Source of the DNA: Bombardia bombarda
Taxonomy: Eukaryota > Ascomycota > Sordariomycetes > Sordariales > Lasiosphaeriaceae
Length of the DNA stretch: 64,000 bases
Reading direction: 5' to 3'
Assembly (NCBI GenBank): GCA_030512295.1
Contig: JAULSR010000001.1
Span: forward strand, 6,657,001 to 6,721,000
Of this stretch, positions 23,360-35,220 are shown one piece after another (the stretch's first letter is position 1; the number at the start of each line of letters is the position of its first letter). The position numbers and the translations under genes are program-made. The notes below the pieces were generated by a model. That model saw nothing but the letters and a program-made list of their open reading frames with translations. It had not been told where the DNA came from and searched no databases.

Positions 23360-24786
23360 CAGTCTTGTCTCTATTAACCTAGGAAAGATATCCCAGGTTG
23401 GACCGGCCCAGCCTGCTGCTACTTGCTCTAAAGGCAGAAAGTCCTATAAAACTCAGGTGGTGGTTCTGGTCAGCCTTGTCGAGTGGGGAAGGATAGGTAG
23501 AATATATTTTGTTGCGTTCTAGATATTCAAGCGGCAGGCAACGTCTGTTTTGTTGTGTCTCAGGTCTTTTTATTATAGTCATCATACAGGCCAACTGCGA
23601 CGGCTTCGTGGCTCCGGCGACTGGATGGGCTGGGTTGAAAAAAATCGACGCCAGCCCATCTGTTTTGTCTACCACTGCCTTTGGCCCCGGCCCGTAGGAG
23701 CATATCTGAACCAGGGCTCAGGATAGTGGTGGTGTCGCGAGACGAGCCCTCGATAATGTTTGATATACCCGACTGCCAAGAAGGACAAGGACGTCGCTCT
23801 GCCAGCCATACGAGGGAGACAGCGCGCACGAGAGTCCATGTCTTCATTAGGCTGTGGACACGCGCAAAAGCGCGAGAAATACCAGTTCACCAAGAACCAC
23901 AAAACCAGAAGAGCTACCTAGTGCCCGTCGGACCTTTTACCGTTGACTCATCATTGACAAACAAGACTTGCTCATGCGGAGGAATTGATGCTTTCTGTCG
24001 CTGAACAAGGTATGAAAATTGAAAGCTTACCTGAGGTTTGAAGTTTGAGAAGGATTGGATGTATTCTATGTGCTGTGCTAGGAACAGAGATCTCTGAAAG
24101 ATTGCTTGTCCCAGGTCACGCCAGACCCTGGAACCTGGGAGCCCGAAGTTCCGAACTCCACCCAGCCGTAAGCTCAGCCGACCATTGAGAGCTGCTGTGT
24201 CAGCAAGTTAAGTATCTATGAATACAAGGCCGGACCGGCTGGAGGGAATGGTCGATATCTGCCGAGATAGGCGGGTTTGAATACACGGTGCAGGCCGAGA
24301 GCATATATGTAGGGGGAAAAATCAATGTATGTATGGGTAGGGGGATTGAAATCGAGGGAGATCAGTGGGGGAAATGGATGGAAGCGAAGTCGAAATGATT
24401 AAAACCCGACGCGCCTCCTATCTACGCTAACGTTAGACCCCGGCAAGAAATACGCACAGTGCGCATAAGCACACACTGGGCGGCAGAATAGAGGGGCCTC
24501 TGGGGTGCATTGGTGGGTTCATCTTCTCCGCCTACCATATCAGGCTAGCGTTCGTATTGGCTGTTGGCTAGGACCGCCTGGATGCCTGCGCTGCACGCCG
24601 CTGGGCCGTTCGCAACGAGGTACTGGAAGGTAACAGCTTGCAGCTTCCTTTCCCGTAGCAGGCTTCCATAAGTATTATTACTGCCCTACCTATCAAGGTA
24701 CCAGGTAGTTGCCGTCCGTAAACCACGAACCACGATCCAACCGAGGACGTCCTTGTTGAAAACCCGCGCGAACATAGGTATGCATC
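23360..24786. promoter_or_regulatory. Divergent intergenic region between PHD and Cex1-like genes
   Basis: About 1.4 kb between two genes transcribed away from each other, hence both promoters. Frames on either strand are short and overlap. I see no further gene. Confidence 0.4.
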
Positions 24787-27681
24787 ATGGACTTCCTCAA
24801 GTCTGCTGTCGCATCTGCTATCGCAAAGGGCCCGCCCTTCCCCTACACTTTTGGCGACAAGGTTGACCTCGACCCATCTGTCTGGTCTCTGTACAATGGC
24901 ACACGACGAGTACGCCAGACCCCTCTCAATACCTATTCCCCAGTCACTATCTGGACGTGCAGCTAACATTTGCGCTGCACAGGAGGACGGCTCCGATTGC
25001 AGCATATTTTCCTTCGACATCCTCGCCAACAGGTCCGCCCTGCCCCTTGCCAAGAACGCGCTGAAGAAGCTCCGAACCCTACGACACCCCGGCGTTATCA
25101 AGGTGCTGGATACGGTCGAAGTAAGGACGCCTGGCATGCCGCTTGATCGACTGGGCCGAGCTGAGCTGAGCCCTTTCCAAAGACAGAATCATACATCTAC
25201 ATTGCGACGGAGCGCTTAGTCCCTCTAAGTTGGCACGTCAAACGAAAGAGTCTGAGTCCAGAGACTGCGAAATGGGGTCTCTACACCATTGCGGTATGTA
25301 TCTGAGGCACCAAGACCATAAGACTCGACTTGCACGTGCTGACTCGGAGTCGCAGAAAACACTCAAGTTTGTCAACGACGAGGCGTCGTCGATACACGGT
25401 AACCTCAAAGTTGCCTCAATATACACTTCCGAGAGCGGAGAGTGGAAGCTGGGTGGCTTTGAGGTGCTCAGCAATGTCAAGGACGATGATGCTGTGATTT
25501 ACGTACGTTCTCGACTATCAAATGCTGCCCAACCTAGACCAGGCGAGAGACTGACCCGCGACTAGACATATGGCAGCCTCGTCCCCGACTCGGGACGATA
25601 TGCGCCCCCTGAGTTGGCAAGATCTGGCTGGGATGCCATCAGACGTAGCCCACACTCGGCTGTAGATTCGTATGATTTTGGCATTTTGATTTTTGAGGTC
25701 TTCAATGGTAGCTTCATGGGCGGCGATCAAGTCGGACAGACCAAGAACATTCCACCGAGCATGCAATCCAGTTATAAGCGCCTCACAAACGCGAACCCAA
25801 AAGCACGGCTCAGCGTGGGCCATTTCCTCGAACAAGGGAAGCGCAGCGGCTCTTTTTTTGATAGCGCCCTGATCAAATTGACAGATGGTGTTGAAAACTT
25901 GGGTGTGAAGAGCGAAACAGAACGGGAAGCATTCCTCGAGTACGTATTTGATTTTTGCTTGCAACTTGGAGGTTTACCGCTGACGATATCAGTGATCTTG
26001 ACCAGATAACCGATGACTTCCCTGAAGACTTTTTCAGGCTGAAAATCTTACCAGAGCTGCTGAAATCGGTTGAATTTGGTGGCGGAGGTCCCAAAGCCTT
26101 TGGGGTTGTTATGAAAATTGCCGCGAAGCTTTCAAGTGAGGATTTCGATAGCAAAGTCACGCCTGTGGTGGTTCGGTTGTTCAGCAACCCCGATAGAGCA
26201 ATCAGGGTCTGCCTGCTGGACAATCTACCGCTCATGATTGACAAACTGTCACAAAAAGTGGTGAATGATAAGATCTTTCCACAAATTGTAAGTCAAAATT
26301 ACACTCTACCTCGTGTTCGACCTGAGGGGGTTTGAAAAAAGAACCCGGGGAAATGAGAGAATGGGAGAAAAGGGTTGGAGGTTAATATACTAACTTTGAA
26401 CAGGTCTCGGGGTTCACAGATATCGCGCCAGTGGTCAGAGAGCAAACGCTAAAGTCTGTTCTGGTCCTGATCACCAAACTTTCCGATCGAACGATCAATG
26501 GGGAGTTGTTGAGATACTTGGCTAAAACGGCCAATGACGAGCAACCAGGAATCCGAACCAATACCACAATATGTCTTGGGAAAATCGCCAAGTACCTCGG
26601 GACGGGATCAAGAGCCAAAGTGCTGATGGCAGCATTTGGGCGCTCGCTCAGAGATCCATTTGTTCACGCGCGTAACGCGGCCTTGATGGCGCTGGCTGTG
26701 ACGGGAGACTACTTCTCAGAAGAGGATTGTGCCGCACGCTTACTCCCCGCCATGTGCCCTTTGCTAATAGACAAGGAGAAGCTCATTCGGGACCAGGCGA
26801 ACAAGACCATCGACATCTATCTGCAGAGGATCCGAAAGACCGCAGCCGCCATGCCAGACACCGCCCTCCCGCCAGAGACGGCAGCGTCGGCCGGCCCGCG
26901 CATGGGCACGCCCCAGCCAGCAGAATCCTCGTCGACCGCCTCAGCATGGGCCGGCTGGGCTATTTCCTCCTTCACCAACAAGCTCTCTGCCGCAGCGGGC
27001 GAGATCGAACCGTCTACGACAAACGGCGGCAGCAACCCTGTACCATCATCATCATCTACTGCTGCTGCTTCTGCGCCGGCACCTAAACGTCCCGGCCCAG
27101 TTTCCGCCCCACAGACCGCCTCCTCCGCCTCGGCCCTGCGCCGCCAGGCGCTCAAATCCCCGCCCCCTTCGGCGCCGATATCCCGCGTCTCGTCGACCGG
27201 AAACATGGGCGGCGAGTCCTTCTTCCCCGAAGACCCGGAGCTAGACGACGACGAGATCGGCGCCTGGGGCGACATGGAAGAGGGAACGGGTGACGCCGGC
27301 GGTGACGATAACTTTTTCGGCTTCGGCTCCTCGCAGCCGGCTTCCATGTCGTCGTCTACAACGCTACCAAAAAGGGCTACCGCAAAACCCGGCAGTGCCG
27401 CGCCAGCCGCGGTGCCCTTTGACGACGGCTCTGAGCCCGACTTTGCGGGCTGGCTGGCTGCGCAGGCGCAGAAAAAGACGGGCGGCGCGGGCGGCAAGGC
27501 GCTTCCCAAGGGGCTGGCCAAGGCGTCACCGACGTCTAGGCCTGCTACTGCGGGTTCTGCCGGTGCAGCAGCAAAGAAGACGGTGCCTGTTGTGGCGAGG
27601 CCCAAGGCGGCGCCGGTGAAGAAGATAGATATGAAGCCCAAGGACACGGGCGATGAAGATGGGTGGGGAGATGGGTGGTGA
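24787..27681 (+). CDS. cex1: Cex1/SCYL1-type pseudokinase with HEAT repeats
   Basis: Seven exons (24787-24909, 24983-25120, 25183-25293, 25356-25502, 25566-25939, 25993-26287, 26404-27681) give 821 aa. The N-terminus (MDFLKSAVASAIAKGPPFPY) is typical of fungal SCY1-like proteins. Residues about 20-260 form a kinase fold that lacks catalysis: the HRD motif reads HGN (HGNLKVASIY) and the DFG position reads GGF. HEAT repeats follow (about 300-580). Then comes a low-complexity Ala/Ser/Pro tail ending in acidic-aromatic patches (EDGWGDGW). The family (yeast Cex1, animal SCYL1) binds COPI vesicles and aminoacyl-tRNA exported from the nucleus. The first intron has an unusual GTACGC donor, chosen because it restores the conserved NGTRREDGS junction; the other six sites are ordinary. 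The identification is secure. Confidence 0.93.
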
Positions 27682-28664
27682 TGAGGGGCTGCATGTTATG
27701 CAGCGGGGCAGGGGGGTTAGAGTTGTTGGAGTCGCTGGCGTGGTGAGGAGAGAGGATATTGCGTGTGATATCTGGTGGTCATGCTATCCATCTGTATGTT
27801 CTCTGCAGCGGGGCTGTGGGGGCTTGCAAGAAGGGCGGAAGCTTGAGAACAAGTGAGTATAAATAGATGTGCATATACCTGCTTCCCGTGCCTTGTTATA
27901 TAGGTACCCAGGGTTGGTAGTCAGGTATCCTGTGGTTCAAGTTTTCAGGTTTCTTTTATTTTGCTTGAAGGCGTACATACTACCCAGTAGAACCAGTGCA
28001 GCGTTTCGGTTCATATAAGGGAATACGAGTGAAGGGAGAGAATAATAGATATAGATCCATTGTGTACATTTTGCACTTAATGTAGAAATGATACATATAC
28101 CTGATAAATGAGCGAAAGAGCCGATGCAGTTTCCTCGGGAGGTGAGTGACACTCGTGCATCTTCAATATCCCAACCGTGCTTAAACCTGGTTAGGTATTG
28201 ATACATATGAACAATTATGCTGTTCTAGGTAGTGATAACACGATCGAGTGGGTGAGAACGGCCTTACCTGCCTGCCTAAGGTACCTGACTTATTATCGAA
28301 TACCTATCCCACCATCGGGTTGCACACGGTTGGCTTACCGGGGTTCCTTGTCACCTGCCCCGACTCAATGCTCGATCCAAAACTCTCGGAGCAGTGTTAA
28401 CGCGAACGCCAGGAGATCAATAGCAGCGAAATGAATTGATAAAAAGTCACATTTTCCGGTCTTCCGTATTTACAAACTGGTACCTGGTATATGATGATAA
28501 TATGTACACTCGCCCAATTTTGATCTACCTAACCAGCCCCGCCTCGCCTTAATATGGCAAACATGACCGCCGAAACAAATAAACAAAACTAGAGCCCATG
28601 TCAATGTTAGCTCTCCTCCTCACTGCTCCCACACCTCTCACACCTCTCATCTACCAACAGCCCT
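27682..28664. other. Convergent 3' region
   Basis: About 1 kb between the stop codons of the Cex1-like gene (+) and the aconitase gene (-), so it should hold two 3' UTRs. No gene is visible. Confidence 0.5.
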
Positions 28665-31052
28665 TCAAATCCCCTTGGAGAGCAGGTTGAGCGCGCTCCC
28701 CGCCAGGATAAACGGTGCCTGGTCCTTGCTAACAGCATGCTTAGTCGGGATGATGATCTCCTCGCCCGAGTCCTTCTTGGTCACCCGCAGGCTGACCTCT
28801 CCCTTGCCGCCATTAACAAGCATCTCATAGAGACCCACAGTCGCGACCTCATCGCCAGCATCAATCCTATCATAGTCCGCCTCGTCGGCAAACGTCAGGG
28901 GCACGACGCCCTGCTTCTTGAGGTTCGTCTCGTGGATGCGCGCAAAGCTCTTGCAGACAATGATGCGCGCGCCGAGGTAGCGCGGCTGCAGGGCGGCGTG
29001 CTCGCGCGCCGAGCCCTCGCCGTAGTTGTGCTCGGCGACGACGAGCCAGGGCTGGCCGGCCTCCTTCCACTTGCGCGCGAGCTCGGGGATCGTGTGCTTG
29101 GAGCCGTCGAGGTTGTAGGCGGCGTTGACCTCGCCCGTGGCGACGTTGACGGCCGTGTTGAGCGTGTTGGCGCTGATGTTGGGCAGGTGGCCCTTGTACT
29201 TGAGCCAGGGGCCGGCCGCCGAGATGGTGTCAGTCGTGCACTTGCCCGTGATCTTGACGAGGACGCGCAGGCCCGTGAGGTCCGAAGAGGGAAAAGCGTC
29301 GAAGGGCTCGAGCAGGGCGAGGCGCTCTGAGGTGGGCGCGATCACTACCTGGACATTGGGGTCGGGCGCTTGGGACTGCACCTTTAGGTTGTCCTTGCCC
29401 ACTTCAAAGGGTGTCTGAGGGCCCTCGAGGCCACGCGGTGCCGGGAAGCGGAATTCCTTGCCATCGGGGGTGGTGAGGGAGTCGGTCATGGGGTTGAAGG
29501 TCGTGGACCCGGCATATGCCATGGCGGTTACGATCTCGGGGGAGGCGAGGAAGTTCATGGTATCTGGGTTCCCATCGTTACGTCCGCGGAAGTTGCGGTT
29601 GTACGAAGTCAAGATGGCGTTGGAGGTTCCTTTCTCTACTCCATCGTGGCGCTTCCATTGCCCAATGCACGGCCCGCATGCATTGGAGAGGACGATGCCG
29701 CCAGCGTCGGTAAACGCCTCCAGCGTGCCATCTCTTTCAAGCGTCGATCTGATCTGCTCGCTGCCCGGCGTGATGTAGAAATCAGCCGCTGGCTTCAGGC
29801 CCGCCTTCTCGGCCTCCTTGACCATGCTTTCCACTCGGGTCATGTCCTCATAGGAACTGTTTGTGCAGCTTCCAATAAGACCAGCCGAGAGCTTCTCGGG
29901 CCACTTCTGCTCGAGAACCGTCTCCTTGAACTTGGAGAGAGGCGTCGAGAGATCTGGAGTGAAGGGTCCGTTGATGTGAGGCTCCAACCCGGAAAGGTTG
30001 ATGTCGATGACTTGGTCATACTCGGCACCCTCATCGGCCTTGAACTTGAAGAGGGCATCTTGGGCGGAGCTAGCTCCCTGGTAGTTTTGCAATAACTCGG
30101 CATCCTTGCTGGCCTGTTCCCTCCGGGTAGATCGTAGGTAACGGCTGGATGCGTCGGTATAGGGGAAGACGGAAGTGGTGGCGCCAATCTCAGCGCCCAT
30201 GTTGCAGACTGTTGCCATGCCGGTGCAGCTCAGAGTATCGACTCCCGGTCCGAAATACTCAACAATGAAGCCAGTTCCGCCACGCACGGTGAGAAGGCCG
30301 GCCAGATGGAGAATGACATCCTTGGGCGACACCCAGTCGTTGAGCTTGCCCGTCAGGCGGACACCGAGGACACGGGGTGCCTTGAGCTCCCAAGGTGCAC
30401 CAACAAGAGCCTCGACAGCGTCAGCACCGCCAACTCCAATGGTAATTGTCGTCAATCCACCAGCGTTCGGCGAGTGGCTGTCGGTTCCGAGCATCATCAG
30501 TCCAGGCACGGCGTAGTTCTCAAGCACAGTCTGGTGGATGATACCGGCGCCAGGGGGCCAAAAGTCGATGCCGTATTTCTTGGAGGCGGACTCGAGGAAG
30601 TCAAAGACTTCCTGGTTCGTCTTGATGCCGGCCGACAAGTCGTCGTCGGCGCCGTTCTCGCCAACGATCAAGTGGTCGCAGTGGATGCTGGCGGGGATGG
30701 CGGTCTGGGGCAGGTTGCACGACATGAACTGCAGGAGGGCCATCTGGGCAGAGGCATCCTGCATGTTCACCCTGTCAGGGTTGAGCTTGAGGTTGGCCTT
30801 TCCCCGAATGTCGCGGCCGTTGTTGGTGTTGGAGAGGAGCGAGTCCTCGACGTTGTTGAGATGGCTGTAGAGGATCTTCTCGGCCAGTGTCAGGCGCTGC
30901 GACCCCAGGACGCGGCGAACCTCGGTGTATTTGGCGTGAAGCCTCTCGTAGGTCGGGGGTAAAGAAGGCCCATTAGAAAAGTGCCGTGTGGGCGTGTGGG
31001 CGACGCGCCGAAGTTGCTGGGCTTGGAAGGCCCTCTGGAGCAGCGACCACAT
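28665..31052 (-). CDS. aco2: Mitochondrial aconitase, Aco2 type
   Basis: One uninterrupted frame of 795 aa. The first about 28 residues are Arg/Gln-rich and free of acid (MWSLLQRAFQAQQLRRVAHT), a mitochondrial presequence. The aconitase core follows with the three [4Fe-4S] cysteines at 396 (GSCTNSS), 459 and 462 (ACGPCIG). Substrate-pocket motifs such as GTDSHSPNAGG (189-199) and the C-terminal swivel domain with NYGEGSAREHAA are present. Details such as the GENGADDDL insertion and FPYTDASSRYL differ from the canonical citrate aconitase and fit the Aco2 branch. In yeasts that branch contributes to citrate isomerisation and to homocitrate dehydration in lysine synthesis. The paralogue assignment rests on remembered family differences, so enzyme class is certain but Aco2 versus Aco1 is less so. 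Confidence 0.92.
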   Translation of the reverse strand: MWSLLQRAFQAQQLRRVAHTPTRHFSNGPSLPPTYERLHAKYTEVRRVLGSQRLTLAEKILYSHLNNVEDSLLSNTNNGRDIRGKANLKLNPDRVNMQDASAQMALLQFMSCNLPQTAIPASIHCDHLIVGENGADDDLSAGIKTNQEVFDFLESASKKYGIDFWPPGAGIIHQTVLENYAVPGLMMLGTDSHSPNAGGLTTITIGVGGADAVEALVGAPWELKAPRVLGVRLTGKLNDWVSPKDVILHLAGLLTVRGGTGFIVEYFGPGVDTLSCTGMATVCNMGAEIGATTSVFPYTDASSRYLRSTRREQASKDAELLQNYQGASSAQDALFKFKADEGAEYDQVIDINLSGLEPHINGPFTPDLSTPLSKFKETVLEQKWPEKLSAGLIGSCTNSSYEDMTRVESMVKEAEKAGLKPAADFYITPGSEQIRSTLERDGTLEAFTDAGGIVLSNACGPCIGQWKRHDGVEKGTSNAILTSYNRNFRGRNDGNPDTMNFLASPEIVTAMAYAGSTTFNPMTDSLTTPDGKEFRFPAPRGLEGPQTPFEVGKDNLKVQSQAPDPNVQVVIAPTSERLALLEPFDAFPSSDLTGLRVLVKITGKCTTDTISAAGPWLKYKGHLPNISANTLNTAVNVATGEVNAAYNLDGSKHTIPELARKWKEAGQPWLVVAEHNYGEGSAREHAALQPRYLGARIIVCKSFARIHETNLKKQGVVPLTFADEADYDRIDAGDEVATVGLYEMLVNGGKGEVSLRVTKKDSGEEIIIPTKHAVSKDQAPFILAGSALNLLSKGI

Positions 31053-33236
31053 TGTTAGCTTGCATTCGATTTGCGCAGTTGCGTTGCTGGTGAAGAAAAA
31101 AGCTAGAGTAGAAAGTATAATACCTTCAGGGCCCCGCCAGACCGACTGGCAAGATCAATTGACCTCATGGCTGCAAGCAATCGCTGGTCGATGGTGACCA
31201 ACTGCTTGAGACTTGGCGGAGTTTGACGAGTGAATGGAAGAAAAATATTGTCAGTCAACGGTTTGCGCCAGATGCCTCCCCCTTCGTGCCCCCTTCAAGC
31301 CGTCTCCGACTTTCGGACCTCACTGTAAAATCTGGGGTAGCTAGTGAGGCCAGGGTCGAGGATATAGATCACAGTTCCCGAGCCTTGCTCTCGCACTGTA
31401 TGTGAACAAACCGATGATTTTATCTTCTGTTTGAGCATGATTTATTGGAATTATACATCAGATTAATTCCATATCATGTTCGATTGTCAGTTCCGTTGCA
31501 TCACACACGACTTCGATGTTAGCCATGAAACGGCAACGTTGAGCTGGCTCCACCAGTGGGAGGAGCTTTGCTTCCATGTTATGTTACACGCCTTGTTGGC
31601 CAATCAGCATGCAGATAATGTTAATCGCAATTGCGTCATCTCCAATAAGCAATAAGCTTCAAGTCCGCTGTACTGGTTGGGCGGTGTTGTCATAGCTGGT
31701 ATGTGACGGTTATACAGGAGATTAATTCACTTTCGTAACCATCTTGATTCTGTGACCCTTTAATGATCAGTTAGTTCATGCATCACGATTTTCCCAGTCC
31801 TCCGTTGATGAGCGAGACAAACCCTTTCAGTTGAGCACAGGCCATTTTAAGGGGTATCTTACGAAGTTGCTTTCGCTACTCCAACCTTCTATGTAGTACT
31901 GCCGTGATATGTACCCCACGTGGTATAGGTCCAGAAATAAATGATACTGGTCTACCAAAATTATTCTCATCACAATCACATCTTTGCCTTAACGTTGACG
32001 GATCTCCATGTTTTTGGAACAGTTCGCCCTGCGTGTGTTTCAGCTCGGTAATAAAGTCGTGAATCACATACCAGATACCCAATTCAATGAACGTTAACTT
32101 ACCTCCTGAAAAGATTGTTAAAGTGACCATACCTTTACGGTTTACTATTTCTTAGCCCCTCACAACGTCGCACAATGAACCATTTCGAGCTCTGTCAATA
32201 ATGATTTAGGGTAAAGCCCATGCGTGCATAGATGCCTAGGTATCACTCAGTCTTGGCTATAGAATCCAGAAAATAAGTAGACAAGCAGCTCCACACAAAG
32301 ATTGCGGAAAATGCCACGACCGTTCTATCAAAGCGGTCTTGTTCTTATGACTTTGTAAAACCCAATCAAGCCACCCATACAAAGTAGTATGTACCCATCT
32401 AATTGTTGTCAAATAAGACGCCCCAAGAGCCCACATGCAGAACATATGAACGGGTTGATAAAGATCTCGATAAAGAAAGCAGCTAGATCATTAGTATCAG
32501 AGGCCGCTGTAGAGAAGGATGCGGCAAATACTCGAGGGCGTTGAAGAGATAAGTATACCAAAGAAGAGAATATGAAGGGACTTCCACATGAGTGTTGACT
32601 TTTCCCTTTTCTTATGGAACAAGGTAACAGACCTTAGCAAGCCCTGAAAAAATATAGACACACCTGTTGTAAGGGCTCGGCCCTGCTTGGATAAATCGAC
32701 GACGAGACGATGCGTGCAAGACTTTGATCCCCAACCTGGAACCGCTTCCCCGCGCTTATTATTCGCCCTACAACTCACCGGGCAGCCCATCCCACTCTCG
32801 ATTTAACCAAGCAGCTACCGAGCGAATTTTGCAATACACCCGCTCGCGTTTCTGTATGAGCGTAATTGCAGCAATGCCAGCCAGGAGTAGGTAAAATAGC
32901 AATAAACCCCCATCCCATTTTGACCCATCTACCTACCTACCTACCTACCCAGTCATCATCGTACAAAAGCCTAACAGCAAAGAGACAAGACGCCGTCCGA
33001 AATCCTTCCCCCTTCGCCCACACCAGTTTAAAGTTGCACCACAACGCCATTCTCAACAAAAGGTAAAAGAATCACCATGCCAGTGCCACGAACGGTCAAT
33101 CTATCACCAAAAAGTGATACCGTGTGACGCCACGCTAGCCCGCCAAAGACACGCAGCAGCAGCAGCGATTTATCTTCCGCCCAAGATCCCGTCCGTAAGT
33201 AATATATTCATTCCATCCCATGCTCCACCCTCACTT
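31053..33236. other. 2.2 kb intergenic region
   Basis: This holds the promoter of the aconitase gene on the left and the 3' flank of rad52 on the right. Small minus-strand frames around 31876-32130 and 32497-32790 have no recognisable motif. A CTAC microsatellite is listed separately. Confidence 0.4.
32928..32948 (+). repeat. CTAC microsatellite
   Basis: About five tandem CTAC units in non-coding DNA. Confidence 0.85.
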
Positions 33237-35220
33237 TCACGCCATCCTCTGCCTCTTACTGGCATCCAACCCACCCGTACCACCACCGCCGCCTCCCGCA
33301 CCTGTAGTACCGGGAGCGTTGCTCGATACCTCCGACAGCGGAGCCCTCCCACCAGCCGCAGGTACTGGATCCACCGCCGGGCGCTTCATCGTCGGCGGGC
33401 GGTACTGATTGCGATTTGCGAGAGGGCTAGCGGCGCCAGGCGCGCCAATGCGCCGCGTCTGGTCGAACTGCGGGTTGACGATGCCACCTCTGCCCATCGG
33501 TGGTCCGGGCCGTGGAATTGACGCCATGCCTGCCCCGAACGCCGGGCCGCCCCCTCCAGATACTCCTTGAAGAGAAGCAGGTGCATTTGCGGAGGTGGCG
33601 CCGGCGGTGGCGGCATCGGCTTGGGACGAGGGCGGCGGGACGTGCTGGCCGTTTCTTGCTAGGGGCTTTGACTTAGTGTGATCGATGCCGGGTGTCTTTC
33701 GTATCGACGGGCTCTCGGCGCGGGGGTTGAATACTTGTCCTGCTTTAGGACCGACATGTCCATTGACAAGGGACTCCTCGGGTAACTCTTTAACGGCACG
33801 AGCTGAAAAGAAGCCTACGGCTTCTCCGCCAGGGGGTGCGCCGCCGACGTTTTGGGCGGCAGCCGGTGGGGGTGTCATGTGGGCTTGTGGGTTGTGGTTG
33901 ACACCATTTTGGTGGGGTACTGGTCGATTCTGGTTGAACTGCTGCTGTGGAGGTCGCGGGCCGCCATTGGACACGTGGTTTTGTGCTCCCTGGAAAGCAT
34001 TTGTGCCATTGGGACGTGGAGGCTGCGGAGGCTGATGGTTCGGTGTATGTGGCGCTCGCGTGGGGGGGTTCCCTCCTGAAACTGATCTTATTAAAGGCCG
34101 GGATGGAGGCACGGGTTGTGGCTTGAATGGAGGTTGCATCGGCGGGCCGTTGGTGGCGGCCTGATTCTGAGGCTTCTCGTTTGAGCTCGGCTTATTAGAG
34201 GTAGTTAATACGACTTCATCAGGATGGCCATCTTCAGTTATGTTAAAGTCGGCCTCATCGAGTTCTGTATTCAGATTTAGCCTTGCTCTCAAAGTGTCTG
34301 AGTGTGACCCTCCAAGACTCACCACCAAGAAAGTCCTCAAACGATTCTTCCGTCCTCACTGTCCTTTTGTTAGTACTTAACAAGTGGAATGTCAACAAAA
34401 GGGCATAAGCTGGCTCACATTGAGGCGGAGGGGCAGAAACATTGGTCAACGTAGTGTCCGTCTCGGTCGGCTCCTTCTTGACGATAGCAAAGTCTGAATG
34501 TCGGTGCAGACTGTCGGTATCGAACTTTGTCGGCTCGACCTTCATCTTTGTGACCTTGGCCAGGTAGGCCTTGTCGTATATGCAGTTGCCCAGGACATTG
34601 CCAAAGCTGCGCAGGGCACGCTTGAGTGCATCTGTGGTACCCTCCTTCTTGGCCTTTTCAAAGGCGGCGGCCTTGCCCTTGCAGTTCTCAATGTGGCCGT
34701 ATCCGATATCCTCATGGAATGTTCCATCGCGCAAAGTTACGCGCACAACGACCGAGAGACCTAAGCTGACTCTAAGCGTCTGCGGGTGCTCGTCGACAAA
34801 GTCGACCTGGATGTTCTGGATGCTTGAGGACCAGCCATTGAAGCCAAACACTTCGTTTGCGAGCGCAATGCACTTCTCGGCGGCGATGTAGTGCACTTTC
34901 TGGCCCGAGGGACCGGCGCGCGACGAGATGTACTCGGGACCAAGCTGCTTTTCGAGTCTGCTCTGCAGCGTCGCGATCTCCTGGGCCGTGTATTCGGAAA
35001 CGCGCCTCTTGGGCTCCTCGAAGGGATTAGCAATAATGCTGTGTTGGTCACCCGGGCTGTATAACCATATAAACAATTAGCGTTAAGTCTCAAACTCAGA
35101 CAGCTGCATAAGGCGCATTCACGCGACCGGAGAATGGAAAGCGGGGAGGCAGCGCGCAAAGGGGGGAGCGAGAGCAAGATTGCCCGCGACAGGAATAATC
35201 GTGTCAACATACGCAGGCAT
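33237..35220 (-). CDS. rad52: Rad52 homologous-recombination mediator
   Basis: Four exons on the minus strand (35213-35220, 34419-35056, 34323-34358, 33237-34264) give 569 aa. Exon 1 is only 8 nt (ATGCCTGC); joined to exon 2 it yields the conserved start MPAPGDQHSIIANPFEEPKR. The Rad52 annealing domain spans about residues 20-190, with EYISSR, GFNGWSSSI, SVVVRVTLRDGTFHEDIGYG and the GKAAAFEKAKKEGTTDALKR helix. Rad52 forms rings that anneal single strands and load Rad51. The rest (about 230-569) is Pro/Asn/Gly-rich and disordered, ending in KRQRMA, and should carry the RPA- and Rad51-binding parts. The 36-nt third exon is needed to keep the frame. The model rests on GT-AG sites at each junction and a total of 570 codons. 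Confidence 0.94.

Noticed and set aside
23681..24004. 107-aa frame between the PHD and Cex1-like genes
   Set aside because: No motif or intron link, and competing frames exist on the other strand; probably promoter or leader DNA.
26817..27647. 276-aa frame antisense to the Cex1-like tail
   Set aside because: Shadow of a GC-rich Ala/Ser/Pro-coding region on the other strand.
28737..30962. Plus-strand frames of 149-218 aa across the aconitase gene
   Set aside because: Antisense shadows of a GC-biased coding sequence.
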